NCBI GenBank assembly: GCA_001464735.1
Contig: LNDU01000043.1
Coordinates: forward strand, 62,001-126,000
Length of the DNA stretch: 64,000 nucleotides
Origin: Nitrospira sp. Ga0074138
GTDB taxonomy: Bacteria; Nitrospirota; Nitrospiria; Nitrospirales; Nitrospiraceae
Reading direction: 5' to 3'
The position numbers and the translations under genes were made by a program. This document shows, piece after piece, positions 1 through 8,943 of the stretch. The notes under the pieces are model-generated. The model was not told the DNA's origin, did no database searches, and saw only the letters and a list, made by a program, of their open reading frames with translations. Each line of letters starts with the position of its first letter. Within the stretch, counting starts at the first letter, position 1.

Positions 1-239
1 TTCCGAAACTTGGGCTCCCACGCACCCAATGCTTTCAGGATTTTCGCCCGAGCCTGCGAACGCTCCAGTCCCGTAGCGCGGAGCAGCGGATGGGTCAATT
101 CGATCCGGGCAAGCACTTCTTCAATGGTCAAGGGGGCGGTGCGCACCGGTTCAGCGCTTGGGGAACTCGCCGCGGCCTGGGGTTCTGCCACTGCGGTCGC
201 CGGCACCATCATCAACGAGAACAACAATAGAAGGATCAA
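1..239 (-). CDS. TolC-family outer-membrane efflux protein, N-terminal part (cut by window edge)
   Basis: This is the third and leftmost member of a tandem family and only its first 79 codons lie in the window. The visible part has a hydrophobic signal peptide (leucine-rich, ending near AVAEP) and then the family's conserved block PLTIEEVLARIELTHPLLRA followed by KILKALGAWEP, both shared with the next two genes. I chose a TTG start because AAAGGAG lies 9 bases upstream; an internal ATG sits about 10 codons later. Role by family: outer-membrane channel subunit of a tripartite efflux or secretion system. It starts 25 bp after the stop of the next copy, so it is probably in the same operon. Confidence 0.8.
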   Translation of the reverse strand, partial: MILLLLFSLMMVPATAVAEPQAAASSPSAEPVRTAPLTIEEVLARIELTHPLLRATGLERSQARAKILKALGAWEPKFR

Positions 240-264
240 GGAAGGATACTCCTTTATTGCTGAA

Positions 265-1842
265 TTAATCGCGTCCCGGTTGCTTAGTGGATCCGTTCGT
301 GCCGGCTGCCGTCAGGGGGTTCCCATACTTGGCCAGCTCGCTTTCAGGCCAGGGCTTCGACAGGGCGCCCTTGGCCCACAGCATCCCTCCACGCGCCACC
401 GCGTAGTCGGCTTGGGCCCGGTACAATTCGTACGCGGACTCCACCACGTTGCGCTCCCTGAGGTTGACGAACAACACGGTGGTCGCCCCCATATTGAACC
501 GGGTCCGCTCGCCTTCTTCCAGAGTCTTGGCCAACCGCAGCGCTTCCGTCGCCGCCTTCACCCGATCTCGAGCCCGCACGATCGCCGAGAGCCAGTTGTC
601 CACATCGATGCTGACTTGTTGCTCGGCGTACAGCTGTTTGAAGGCTAATTGTTGCTGGTCCGCTTCCGCATACAGGACCTTCCCACGTGCTTCCCGCTGG
701 AACAGCGACATCTCAAACTGCATGCCGTACCGATACCCCGCACCCACAATCCAGTCCGCGGGCGCACTCGTTCTTCCCCCATCAAAATTCAACTTCGGGA
801 GCAGTTTGTTCTTGGCCAGCTTGATGTCGATATTGTTCATCTTGGCTTCGACGTAGAGGTCCCGCACTTCCGGCCGATCTTCTTTCGCCTCCACTTTATA
901 GGACGCGATGTCTTGTTCAGTCGGCAAGGGCGTCTCGCCCTGAAACTCCGGCGCCCACTCCGGTCGTGGGGTCACGGGCTCGCCGTTCTCCCAGAGAAAA
1001 AGAGACAGTTTGTATTGCTCATACTCCACATTCCGCTGGGCAGCGATGGCCGCCTCACGTCTGGCCTGAACCTCTTGATTCACCTCGATCACATCGAGCG
1101 GCGCAACCTTGCCGCCCTTGGCCATCCCTTGTACCTGTACAAACCGCTCTTCGGCAACGGTCAAGGCGCGCTTCACCATCTCGGCCTGCTTGACGGCAAC
1201 TTGCCAATCCCAGTACTGGACGGCCCCGGCGAGATAGAGATCCTGCCGTTTCTGCGCGACCGCGATCTCCGCCTGCGGCCCCGCGAGCTCGGCTTTTTGA
1301 AAATCGGCGTACTCCTCATTGACCATAAAGCCACGCAGCAGAGGAAACTCCCCGCCGAAGATCATTTGCTGCTGATTATAGAAAAGATGTGCATCAGGGA
1401 TGACAGCCACTGTCCCTGCTGCCAGTCCACTGATACCAGGAACTCCGACAATGGGGGGGTCCCCGAATCCGTTACGGATCCCGCCCAGGACCCGGAAGCC
1501 CCAGGGATGCCCGACCGCGAGCTTGCTGTCGTTGAATCCCCCCGTAGCCACCTCGGGGTTATAGAGAAAATTCCAAATTTGAATACGAGCGACCTGTGTA
1601 ATGTTCGAGAACGTGGGTTCCCAAGCCCCGAGCGCTTTCAAGATCTTCGCCCTGGCCTGAATCCGTTCGACGCCCTGAGCCCTGAGCAGAGGATGGGTCA
1701 GCTCAATACGTGCAAGTACTTCACTGATAGTCAGGGGTTCGGTGCGGGCGGACTGCGCTTTCAACGCGCTGGAATCATGCACCGGTCCCGCCACGCTCGC
1801 CACGGGAAGTAAGAGCAGAATCACGAATAATAGAGCGGCCAT
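265..1842 (-). CDS. TolC-family outer-membrane efflux protein (middle tandem copy)
   Basis: A 525-residue exported outer-membrane factor. The start is ATG at 1842, preceded by AAGGAG at 9 bases and opening a clear signal peptide (MAALLFVILLLLPVASVAGP); the open frame runs upstream into the neighbouring gene but lacks a ribosome site there. The mature part has long helical, Gln/Glu/Ala-rich segments typical of OEP/TolC proteins, including VAQKRQDLYLAGAVQYWDWQ and KAATEALRLAKTLEEGERTR. Long stretches are identical to the upstream paralogue, so this is a fairly recent duplication. No inner-membrane pump or periplasmic adaptor lies next to it in the window; those may be beyond the left edge. Substrate unknown. 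Confidence 0.88.
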   Translation of the reverse strand: MAALLFVILLLLPVASVAGPVHDSSALKAQSARTEPLTISEVLARIELTHPLLRAQGVERIQARAKILKALGAWEPTFSNITQVARIQIWNFLYNPEVATGGFNDSKLAVGHPWGFRVLGGIRNGFGDPPIVGVPGISGLAAGTVAVIPDAHLFYNQQQMIFGGEFPLLRGFMVNEEYADFQKAELAGPQAEIAVAQKRQDLYLAGAVQYWDWQVAVKQAEMVKRALTVAEERFVQVQGMAKGGKVAPLDVIEVNQEVQARREAAIAAQRNVEYEQYKLSLFLWENGEPVTPRPEWAPEFQGETPLPTEQDIASYKVEAKEDRPEVRDLYVEAKMNNIDIKLAKNKLLPKLNFDGGRTSAPADWIVGAGYRYGMQFEMSLFQREARGKVLYAEADQQQLAFKQLYAEQQVSIDVDNWLSAIVRARDRVKAATEALRLAKTLEEGERTRFNMGATTVLFVNLRERNVVESAYELYRAQADYAVARGGMLWAKGALSKPWPESELAKYGNPLTAAGTNGSTKQPGRD

Positions 1843-1865
1843 CGAAGCATGCTCCTTGTGCCGGA

Positions 1866-3473
1866 TTAATCGCGGCCCGGTCGTTGAAATCCGTACCCAC
1901 CGGCTGCCGTCAGCGGATCTCCATACTTCGCCACGGATTCCGTCGACCAGGGCTTCGACAAGAGGCCCCTGGCCCACAGCATCCCTCCACGCGCGACGGC
2001 GTAGTCGGCCTGCGCCCGATACAGCTGATACGCTGATTCCACCACGTTGCGCTCCCGGAGGTTGACGAACAGCACGGTAGTCGCCCCCATATTGAACCGG
2101 GTCCGCTCGCCTTCTTCCAGAGTCTTGGCCAACCGCAACGCTTCCGTCGCCGCAGTCACTCGGTCTCGGGCCCGCACGATCGCCGACAGCCAGTTATCCA
2201 CGTCGAGGCTGACTTGCTGCTCGGTATATTGCTGTTTCAACGCCAATTGTTGCTGGGCCACTTCCGCGGCCAGGACCTTCCCGCGCCCTTCCCGCTGGAA
2301 CAACGGCATCTCGAAGTGCACTCCGGTGCGGTAGCCGATTCCCACAATCCAGTCCACGGCGCCAGGGGTCGGCCCCCCTTCAAGAACCAACGACGGGAGC
2401 AGTTTGTTCTTGGCCAGCTTGATGTCGATATTGTTCATCTTGGCTTCGACGTAGAGGTCCCGCACTTCCGGCCGATCTTCTTTCGCTTCGACTTTATAGG
2501 CCGCGATGTCTTGTTCACTGGGCAAGGGCGTCTCGCCCTGGAACTCCGGTGCCCATTCCGGTCGCGGGGTCACCGGCTCGTTCTTTTCCCAGAGAAAGAG
2601 AGACAGCTTGTACTGCTCATACTCCACCTTCCGTTGCGCGGCGATCGCCGCCGCTCGCCGCTTCTGCACCTCTTGGTTCGCCTCGACAACATCGAGCGGC
2701 GAGACCTTCCCGCCCTTGGCGAGGCCTTCGACCTGGACCAGGCGGTCTTCGGCCACGCCCAACACGCGCTTCACCACCTCGGCCTGTTTGACGGCGACCT
2801 GCCAATCCCAATATTGGACGGCTCCGGCGAGATAGAGATCCTGCCGTTTCTGTGCCACCTTGATCTCCGCCCGCGGCGCCGAGAGCTCGGCCTGTTGATA
2901 CTCGGCGTACTCTTCGTTGATCATGAGGCCACGCAGCAGCTGAAACGACCCACTGAGGATGAATTGCTGCTGCCGATAGAAGGCCTGCATATCAGGGATA
3001 ATGGCAATTTGATCGTTGCTGCGATCCCCAAAGCCGCTGCGGAGCCCACCCTGAACCCTGAAGCCCCAGGGATGCCCGACATCGAGCTTGCTGTCGTTAT
3101 AACCTCCCGTCAATACCTGCGGTTGGATGCCGTCGCAAGGACGAGCGTCCCCTACTGCGCAGGGGGAGAGGCCCAAGCCGGGACTAGGAGCCGTGGTGAG
3201 ATTCCACGTATCATACCGTTGGGCCTCTACATTGTTCTTAAACTGCGGTTCCCAGGCCCCGAGCGCCTTGAGGATCTTCGCCCGAGCCTTCATTCGCTCG
3301 GCTCCGGTCGCCTGAAGCAGGGGATGAGTTAATTCGATTCTTGCCAGTACTTCACCGATGGTCAGTGGAGCAGTGCGAGTCGACTGCGCTTTCAATACGC
3401 TGGAATCATGAATCGGTTCCGCCAGTGCGGTCATTGGCAGGAGAGTCATAAGGGCCAATACCAGAGCGATCAT
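1866..3473 (-). CDS. TolC-family outer-membrane efflux protein (first tandem copy)
   Basis: A 535-residue paralogue of the next gene and first in the tandem array. The start at 3473 opens MIALVLALMTLLPMTALAEP, a signal peptide, and has GAGGAG 8 bases upstream; an in-frame ATG eight codons earlier overlaps that ribosome site and is unlikely. It carries the same N-terminal block (PLTIGEVLARIELTHPLLQA) and the same C-terminal helical repeat as its neighbours. An insert near residues 75-100 containing two cysteines (SPCAVGDARPCDG) is absent from the middle copy. Only 23 bp separate its stop from the start of the middle copy, which suggests cotranscription. A divergent LysR-type gene lies 144 bp upstream. 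Confidence 0.88.
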   Translation of the reverse strand: MIALVLALMTLLPMTALAEPIHDSSVLKAQSTRTAPLTIGEVLARIELTHPLLQATGAERMKARAKILKALGAWEPQFKNNVEAQRYDTWNLTTAPSPGLGLSPCAVGDARPCDGIQPQVLTGGYNDSKLDVGHPWGFRVQGGLRSGFGDRSNDQIAIIPDMQAFYRQQQFILSGSFQLLRGLMINEEYAEYQQAELSAPRAEIKVAQKRQDLYLAGAVQYWDWQVAVKQAEVVKRVLGVAEDRLVQVEGLAKGGKVSPLDVVEANQEVQKRRAAAIAAQRKVEYEQYKLSLFLWEKNEPVTPRPEWAPEFQGETPLPSEQDIAAYKVEAKEDRPEVRDLYVEAKMNNIDIKLAKNKLLPSLVLEGGPTPGAVDWIVGIGYRTGVHFEMPLFQREGRGKVLAAEVAQQQLALKQQYTEQQVSLDVDNWLSAIVRARDRVTAATEALRLAKTLEEGERTRFNMGATTVLFVNLRERNVVESAYQLYRAQADYAVARGGMLWARGLLSKPWSTESVAKYGDPLTAAGGYGFQRPGRD

Positions 3474-3617
3474 GCAGGATGCTCCTCTCGTATACATTGG
3501 GCGGACGGCGCCAACAGTAGCAATCTCCCCTTCTTTTTTGAAAATAGATAAAGCGGATTGGAGATATCGGTAATTCCTATGTATAGTAGTGCCTCCAACT
3601 CAACCGAAAGGGGCCGC

Positions 3618-4517
3618 ATGGAGTGGTTGAACTATCATCATCTCTTGTATTTCTGGTCTGTCGCGAAGCACGGCACCATGACCAAAGCGTGCGAAGAACT
3701 CCGCTTGGCTCAACCCACGATCAGCGGACAGATCGGGCAGTTGGAAAATACCTTGGGCGAAAAGTTGTTCATCCGAACAGGGCGACGGCTGGCGTTGACG
3801 GAGATGGGACATCTGGTGTTCAAGTACGCCGAAGACATCTTTTCGACCGGGCAGGAGCTGATGAACACGGTCAAAGGGCAGGTGAATGGGCATCCTGCCA
3901 GACTGGTCGTCGGCATCGCAGACGCCGTTCCAAAACCGCTGGCGACCCAACTCCTCAAGTCGGCTCTGAAACTGTACCGACCGACCCGTTTGATCTGCCA
4001 AGAAGACAAACTGCTCCAACTCTTGACCGATCTGACGGCCCATCGATTGGATCTCGTGATCGCCGACACACCACCCCCATCAAACATCAAGGAGCACGCC
4101 TTCAGCCATCCCTTGGGCGAATCAGGAATCACGCTGTTTGCAACGGCGAAGCTGACCGCACAATATCGTCGAGAATTTCCGCAGTCGTTAGACAGCGCTC
4201 CCTTGCTCCTCCCAACGCCCAACGCCGTGCTTCGACGGCTGCTCGACCAATGGCTGATCAACCATGGGCTGCGGCCCAACATTGTGGGAGAGTTCGACGA
4301 CAGCGCAACCTTGAAGGCGTTCGGCCAGGACGGATATGGCATCTTCCCCGGCGCGTCGGTGATCGAGAAGGAGATCTGCCGCCAATACCGAGTGCAGGTG
4401 CTCGGACGGCTTGAGGCGCTCAAGCAACATTTCTATGCGATCACGGTGGAACGACGGCTAAAGCACCCGGCCGTTCTTGCTCTCGTCCGGACCGCCCGAC
4501 AGGAGTTGCTGAGTTAG
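3618..4517 (+). CDS. nhaR: LysR-family regulator, NhaR-like
   Basis: A 299-residue LysR-type transcriptional activator that begins MEWLNYHHLLYFWSVAKHGT, the characteristic opening of NhaR proteins. The winged-helix DNA-binding domain covers about residues 1-60 (ACEELRLAQPTISGQIGQLE is the helix-turn-helix), followed by a linker helix and a periplasmic-binding-like effector domain. The ATG at 3618 has AAGGGG 6 bases upstream; the open frame extends 20 codons further but that part is low quality. NhaR activates Na+/H+ antiporter and envelope genes in enterobacteria. Here no antiporter is adjacent, and the gene is divergent from the TolC array, which makes that array the obvious candidate target (inference). 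Confidence 0.85.
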   Translation: MEWLNYHHLLYFWSVAKHGTMTKACEELRLAQPTISGQIGQLENTLGEKLFIRTGRRLALTEMGHLVFKYAEDIFSTGQELMNTVKGQVNGHPARLVVGIADAVPKPLATQLLKSALKLYRPTRLICQEDKLLQLLTDLTAHRLDLVIADTPPPSNIKEHAFSHPLGESGITLFATAKLTAQYRREFPQSLDSAPLLLPTPNAVLRRLLDQWLINHGLRPNIVGEFDDSATLKAFGQDGYGIFPGASVIEKEICRQYRVQVLGRLEALKQHFYAITVERRLKHPAVLALVRTARQELLS

Positions 4518-4609
4518 TGGCTCTTCCCTGACCGGAACGGCTCTCATCCCCAGCGCAGTGTGCAGACATCATTCCCTCACTCGCACGCTCGCCACAACCC
4601 AGAGCAGCA

Positions 4610-5323
4610 TCAGCCAGAACCCCGCCCAACCGCCGCGAACAACTGTTCCCGCTCTTCACTCGTGAGCTCTTTCCACTTCCCGGCCATCAACCCATTCACC
4701 GTGATGTGCATGATTCGCGTGCGATGCAGTTGTCTCACCCGATAGCCAAGCGCGTGACACATGCGCCTGATCTGCCGGTTCCGTCCCTCGGTCAGGATGA
4801 TGCGAAACTGATCACGCCCGACACGCGTCATCTGACAGGGCCTCGTGACACTTCCGAGAATGACGACTCCGCCGGCCATGCGATCCAGGAATGCTTGGTC
4901 GAACGGACGATCGACCTGCACAAGGTACTCCCGTTCATGTCCGAATTCGGTGCGGAGAATCTCGTTCACGATGTTCCCATCGTTCGTCAGCAAGATGAGG
5001 CCGGATGAATCCTTGTCCAGCCGTCCGATCGGGAAAATCCGTTCCGGGTGCCCGATCTCCGCAATGATGTTGCGGGCGACATGCGATTCGCTCGTGGTCG
5101 TCACGCCGACCGGCTTATGATACTTGATATAGAGGTTCGGCTTTCCCCACGGAATGACGCGGCCCTCTCGGGCAATGACGTCGCTTGACTCGACCTGGTC
5201 GCCGAGTTTGGCTACCCGGCCGTTGATCGTGATGACTCCTGCCTGGACCAAGCGGTCAGCTTCGCGCCGGGAACAGATCCCATGTTCCGTGAAGAACTTA
5301 TTGATGCGGATGGTGTGAGCCAC
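4610..5323 (-). CDS. rluF: 23S rRNA pseudouridine synthase, RluF/RsuA family
   Basis: A cytoplasmic pseudouridine synthase of about 237 residues. An S4 RNA-binding domain comes first (INKFFTEHGICSRREADRLV), then the RsuA-type catalytic motif GRLDKDSSGLILLTNDG with the catalytic aspartate, and the family block EGRNRQIRRMCHALGY. The closest family is RluF, which modifies U2604 of 23S rRNA; this is from motif resemblance, so RluB/RsuA specificity is not fully excluded. No ATG fits the domain start; I used GTG at 5323, giving VAHTIRINKF, though the ribosome site is poor. It lies 35 bp after agmatinase on the same strand and may be the last gene of that transcript. Confidence 0.85.
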   Translation of the reverse strand: MAHTIRINKFFTEHGICSRREADRLVQAGVITINGRVAKLGDQVESSDVIAREGRVIPWGKPNLYIKYHKPVGVTTTSESHVARNIIAEIGHPERIFPIGRLDKDSSGLILLTNDGNIVNEILRTEFGHEREYLVQVDRPFDQAFLDRMAGGVVILGSVTRPCQMTRVGRDQFRIILTEGRNRQIRRMCHALGYRVRQLHRTRIMHITVNGLMAGKWKELTSEEREQLFAAVGRGSG

Positions 5324-5358
5324 GCAATGATGGGGCGAATGACGTGTGATATTGATCG

Positions 5359-6291
5359 TTAATGGACACGACGGCCGGCCTTGATCCGTCCGAGCATGCG
5401 ATAGATCAACCGCGCGATCGAAAATTGCGGCGCCACCAATCCTTCGATGGGAGCGATCTCGCTGACATCCATCCCGACGATGCCAGGCCCGTTGGCCAGC
5501 GCGGTGATGAGATTGAGGGTCTCGTACCACCCAAGCCCACCCGGCTCCGGAGTGCCTAAGGCGGGCACGATGGACGCATCCAGCCCGTCACAGTCGAATG
5601 TCAGGTACACGGGCGTCCGGCAAGCCGCGACCACATTTGGTATCCAGTTCGATGCTTTGCCTTCGTAGGGACCGGATGGATCAAGGATCGTCGCCGCGTA
5701 AAACGTCTTGATTCGGTCCGTGGCCTCAACACGAGCGACCTCTTCCCGGCTGATCGATCGGATGCCTACCTGCACCAGTGGTAATCCATCGTCCACGACC
5801 CGCGCCATGACGCTGGCATGACTGAAGGGATTGCCTTGATAGGCATCCCGTAGGTCTCCATGGGCATCGATCTGCACCACGGTCATCTGCGGATACCGCT
5901 TCGCATGGGCCCGGATCGCGCCCAAGGCGCCGGTGTGCTCACCTGTCAACGTGATGAGAAACCGTCCGGTTCCAACATGCGGGGAAACAAATGCTTCAAT
6001 GGCGTCGACGGCCGCGCGGTCGACGCTCCCTTTGAGATCAAGCGGTGAAGCGGTCGCGATCCCGCCCCACTCCCGGAACGGTTCGGCCCTAAGTTGTTCG
6101 TCGTAGAATTCAACCTGGCATGAGGCTTCCAAAATAGCGGACGGGCCGTGGTCCGATCCGCGGATATAGCTGGAGGTGTGCTCGTAGGGAGCGGGCAACA
6201 CGTAGACACCCGCGTGGTCCGGATGACACCAGGGTTCGTCAATGCCAAGGAAGTTGTGGTCAGGCCCCTCCCAACCGACTGGAAGCGTCAT
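5359..6291 (-). CDS. speB: Agmatinase (ureohydrolase family)
   Basis: A 310-residue ureohydrolase that would hydrolyse agmatine to putrescine and urea with a binuclear Mn centre. All metal-ligand motifs are visible: GEHTG (GGDHS-type), QIDAHGDLRD (DAHxD), SHAS, and FDCDGLDASIVPALGTPEPG (DxDxxDP-type, with Ala-Ser in place of Asp-Pro as in many agmatinases). Length is normal for SpeB. It is placed 66 bp after the pyruvoyl-dependent arginine decarboxylase, which makes agmatine, so the substrate assignment rests on both sequence and context. Arginase or guanidinobutyrase activity cannot be excluded from sequence alone, but the neighbour makes agmatine much the likeliest. Confidence 0.9.
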   Translation of the reverse strand: MTLPVGWEGPDHNFLGIDEPWCHPDHAGVYVLPAPYEHTSSYIRGSDHGPSAILEASCQVEFYDEQLRAEPFREWGGIATASPLDLKGSVDRAAVDAIEAFVSPHVGTGRFLITLTGEHTGALGAIRAHAKRYPQMTVVQIDAHGDLRDAYQGNPFSHASVMARVVDDGLPLVQVGIRSISREEVARVEATDRIKTFYAATILDPSGPYEGKASNWIPNVVAACRTPVYLTFDCDGLDASIVPALGTPEPGGLGWYETLNLITALANGPGIVGMDVSEIAPIEGLVAPQFSIARLIYRMLGRIKAGRRVH

Positions 6292-6357
6292 GGGTATGCG
6301 TCTCTTGACGAAACCAATGGCTGAAGCGGTATGAAAGAAGCCAAGACCGATACGCCC

Positions 6358-6927
6358 CTACTTGCGAGACCGGGTGGGCACATTCTCCGGTGGGATGAAG
6401 ACCGCCAATGCAATGACCGTCGTCCACTTCCCCTTCTTCCCGACGGCCGACTGGGTGATATTCTGGGTCTTTACGATTTTCCCACCCATCTTGAACACTT
6501 GTTCACGCTCTTTCCAAGCCACGTTCGGGTCGAACTCGACGCCTAACGTCGTCGCCAGCATCTGCGCGGCCAGATCTTCGGTATACTCTCCGGTCTCCTC
6601 GTCCGTCTCACCATGGGCATGGTGCTCGGACAGATAGCCATACGTGCCGAGATCGGTGGGCTTCGCAAGACCGACGGAGGCTGACACCAGCTGATTTCGT
6701 TCGTTGGTTTCGGAACGGGCCATGACACAAAACGTAATCTCTCCAGGCTTCAACAGTTGCTCCCCACGCTTTCTGGGAACAACCTTGCAATGGGGCGGGA
6801 GAATGGACGACACGCTGACGAGGTTGCAGTAGGCCACACCGGCACTGCGCAACGCTTCCTCGAAGGAGGTCAGCTTTTCCTTGTGGACCCCCACGCCTCT
6901 CGTCAAAAACATATGCTTAGGTACCAT
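6358..6927 (-). CDS. pdaD: Pyruvoyl-dependent arginine decarboxylase
   Basis: A 189-residue PvlArgDC that converts arginine to agmatine. The proenzyme cleaves itself at a Ser-Ser bond to generate the pyruvoyl cofactor; here the site is in [10 protein letters not shown] (Ser40-Ser41). Downstream motifs include [15 protein letters not shown] and [10 protein letters not shown]. Two consecutive ATG codons follow GGGGAG; the second gives minimal spacing and is used here, the first is three bases upstream. The family is typical of archaea and scattered bacteria, unlike the PLP-type SpeA. It precedes agmatinase, so the pair makes putrescine from arginine without ornithine decarboxylase. Confidence 0.92.
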   Translation of the reverse strand: MVPKHMFLTRGVGVHKEKLTSFEEALRSAGVAYCNLVSVSSILPPHCKVVPRKRGEQLLKPGEITFCVMARSETNERNQLVSASVGLAKPTDLGTYGYLSEHHAHGETDEETGEYTEDLAAQMLATTLGVEFDPNVAWKEREQVFKMGGKIVKTQNITQSAVGKKGKWTTVIALAVFIPPENVPTRSRK

Positions 6928-7083
6928 CATCTCCCCTTTCGTCTGGTAATCGGCCTGTCTGGTTGTTCGGAGGTTGTTTGGTGACGTATTTCGAATCCGC
7001 CAGCCAGACCAACAAACCGGACCAGATCAACTGCAACATCGGGCGTTTGTTGTAGCAAGATTGGACTGGCTTCGCAATATCTT

Positions 7084-8538
7084 CTAGACACTTTTTTCGG
7101 GTAAATTCGGGAGGTCTTTTAAATTCAAGATGAGCATGCGCGGCTCGGTCATATCTTCGATCGCGGCACGCACGCCTTCGCGGCCCAAGCCGGAGTCTTT
7201 CACCCCGCCGTAGGGCATATGATCTGCCCGAAACGTGGGAATCTCATTCGCCAAGACCGCACCGACTTCCATATGCCGAAAGGCGTAAAAAATCTTGTTG
7301 ATGTCCTGCGTGAACAGACCGGCCTGCAATCCATAGTCCGATTGATTGAGCAGCGCCACGGCTTCGCTGAGCTGACGATACGGCGTCACGGTCACGACCG
7401 GCCCGAACACCTCCTGACACGAGACTTTCATCTCGGGCTTCACGTTGGACAACACCGTCGCTTCGATGAGCGAGCCCCTCCGCTTTCCTCCCAACAACAC
7501 GCGCGCCCCCTCCGCAACCGCTTCCCCGATCCAACCCTCCACACGCTGAGCAGCCGCATGATCGATGAGCGGACCGACGGTGGTCGTTTCGTCGGCAGGA
7601 TCTCCCACCTTCAATCGAGCGACATACATGAGCAACTTGGTCGTAAACACATCGGCGACCGAATGATGCACATACACCCGCTGTACCGAAATGCACGTCT
7701 GACCGGCATACCCAAATCCGCCCGCCGCGCAACGCTGGGCCGCCAGTTCAAGATCGGCATCGGGCTCGATAATCACACCGGCGTTGCCGCCAAGTTCGAG
7801 CGTGATTTTTTTCTTCCCACATTTTGCCTTCAGCATCCATCCCACCGAGGCACTTCCGGTGAAACTCAGCAACTTGAATCGCGGATCGACCACCATTCGC
7901 TCGGCAAGGGCATTGTCGCAGGGCACCACGTTGAGCCCGCCCGGAGGAAGTCCCGCTTCGAGCGCGATTTCTCCGAGGAGCAACGCCGTCAACGGAGTTT
8001 GAGGCGCCGGTTTGATCAGAATCGGATTCCCGGCGGCGAGCGCCGGCGCCACTTTGTGCGCCACGAGGTTCAGCGGAAAGTTGAAGGGGGTAATGCCGAG
8101 AATCGGGCCGATCGGAAATCGGCGGAGCATGCCAAGGTGCGTATCGAAGCCGGGTGTCCAATCCAGTGGGACCACCTCACCGGGAATCCGGCGTGCCTCT
8201 TCGGCGGCGACCGTGAAGGTTTGGATTGCCCGGCTGACTTCCCGCTTCGCGTCGGTGATCGGCTTACCGGCCTCCGCCGTGATGGTCTGCGCGACCTCAT
8301 CTCGCCGTCGATAGAGTAGGGCCGCGATCTGCTGGAGCATATTGTATCTGGCATGCGCAGGAAGCTGGCCCATGGTGGTCGCCGCACTGCACGTAGACGC
8401 GATGGCCTCATCGACATCCGATTCCGTCGCGTGGGTGACCTGGGCGACGAGTTTTCCTGTGAACGGATCAACGACCGGGGCCAAGCGCTCGCCTGACTTC
8501 CATTGGCCATGCACGAGGAACGGACGGGATGCTTGCAC
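7084..8538 (-). CDS. NAD(P)-dependent aldehyde dehydrogenase
   Basis: A 484-residue ALDH-superfamily enzyme. The cofactor-binding stretch GITPFNFPLNLVAHKVAPAL, the glutamate motif TLELGGNAG and the catalytic cysteine in GYAGQTCISVQRV are all intact. That combination is typical of the lactaldehyde, phosphonoacetaldehyde and non-phosphorylating glyceraldehyde-3-phosphate dehydrogenase branch, so the exact aldehyde is open. It stands between the zinc-ribbon gene (35 bp upstream) and the arginine decarboxylase (156 bp downstream) on the same strand. In this context an aminoaldehyde derived from polyamine turnover would be a plausible substrate, but that is inference only. Confidence 0.85.
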   Translation of the reverse strand: MQASRPFLVHGQWKSGERLAPVVDPFTGKLVAQVTHATESDVDEAIASTCSAATTMGQLPAHARYNMLQQIAALLYRRRDEVAQTITAEAGKPITDAKREVSRAIQTFTVAAEEARRIPGEVVPLDWTPGFDTHLGMLRRFPIGPILGITPFNFPLNLVAHKVAPALAAGNPILIKPAPQTPLTALLLGEIALEAGLPPGGLNVVPCDNALAERMVVDPRFKLLSFTGSASVGWMLKAKCGKKKITLELGGNAGVIIEPDADLELAAQRCAAGGFGYAGQTCISVQRVYVHHSVADVFTTKLLMYVARLKVGDPADETTTVGPLIDHAAAQRVEGWIGEAVAEGARVLLGGKRRGSLIEATVLSNVKPEMKVSCQEVFGPVVTVTPYRQLSEAVALLNQSDYGLQAGLFTQDINKIFYAFRHMEVGAVLANEIPTFRADHMPYGGVKDSGLGREGVRAAIEDMTEPRMLILNLKDLPNLPEKSV

Positions 8539-8573
8539 TGGAGGACTCGCTGGAGTCTGTGACGAGGTTGGTG

Positions 8574-8846
8574 TTAGTCCGTTGCTTCCACCGGCGCAGC
8601 AGCTTCAGCTGCAGGTTGAGCAACTGTGGCTGCTTCTTGTGCGGCAACGGCCTTGCCGATCAGTTCCTCCGTGCCCCAATCGCGGATCGCCTCCAAGGTG
8701 AAGCCCTCGTAGGTCGATACCCCGTGACACGACGGACAGTCCGGCATCGGAACTTTTCTATAGAAGACTTCGGTCAGGCACGACATACACACCCAGAAGT
8801 CGTCAGCGCGATGGGAAACGGGCCAGAACGATTGCATTGAATCCAT
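8574..8846 (-). CDS. Small zinc-ribbon protein, function unknown
   Basis: A 90-residue protein with two CxxC pairs (VCMSC near residue 20 and DCPSC near residue 37) that form a zinc-ribbon-like knuckle. A low-complexity alanine/valine/glutamate tail fills the last 25 residues. I do not recognise a named family. It is between the DsbA-like gene and the aldehyde dehydrogenase in a same-strand run with short gaps, so it is probably cotranscribed. A second in-frame ATG lies three codons inside. It could be a metal-dependent partner or regulator; nothing in the sequence decides this. Confidence 0.65.
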   Translation of the reverse strand: MDSMQSFWPVSHRADDFWVCMSCLTEVFYRKVPMPDCPSCHGVSTYEGFTLEAIRDWGTEELIGKAVAAQEAATVAQPAAEAAAPVEATD

Positions 8847-8943
8847 AGAGGCACCCTACCTTTATTGTCGAAGAGGACTATCGTACCTGCGTGCGGATGT
8901 CAACAGCACGCGCAAAGATTCACGCTGCTCCGGCGCAGTTCAG

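Noticed and set aside
2617..2811. Several short open frames antisense to the TolC genes
   Set aside because: GC-rich codon bias of the true genes creates long antisense frames; none has a start context or known domain.
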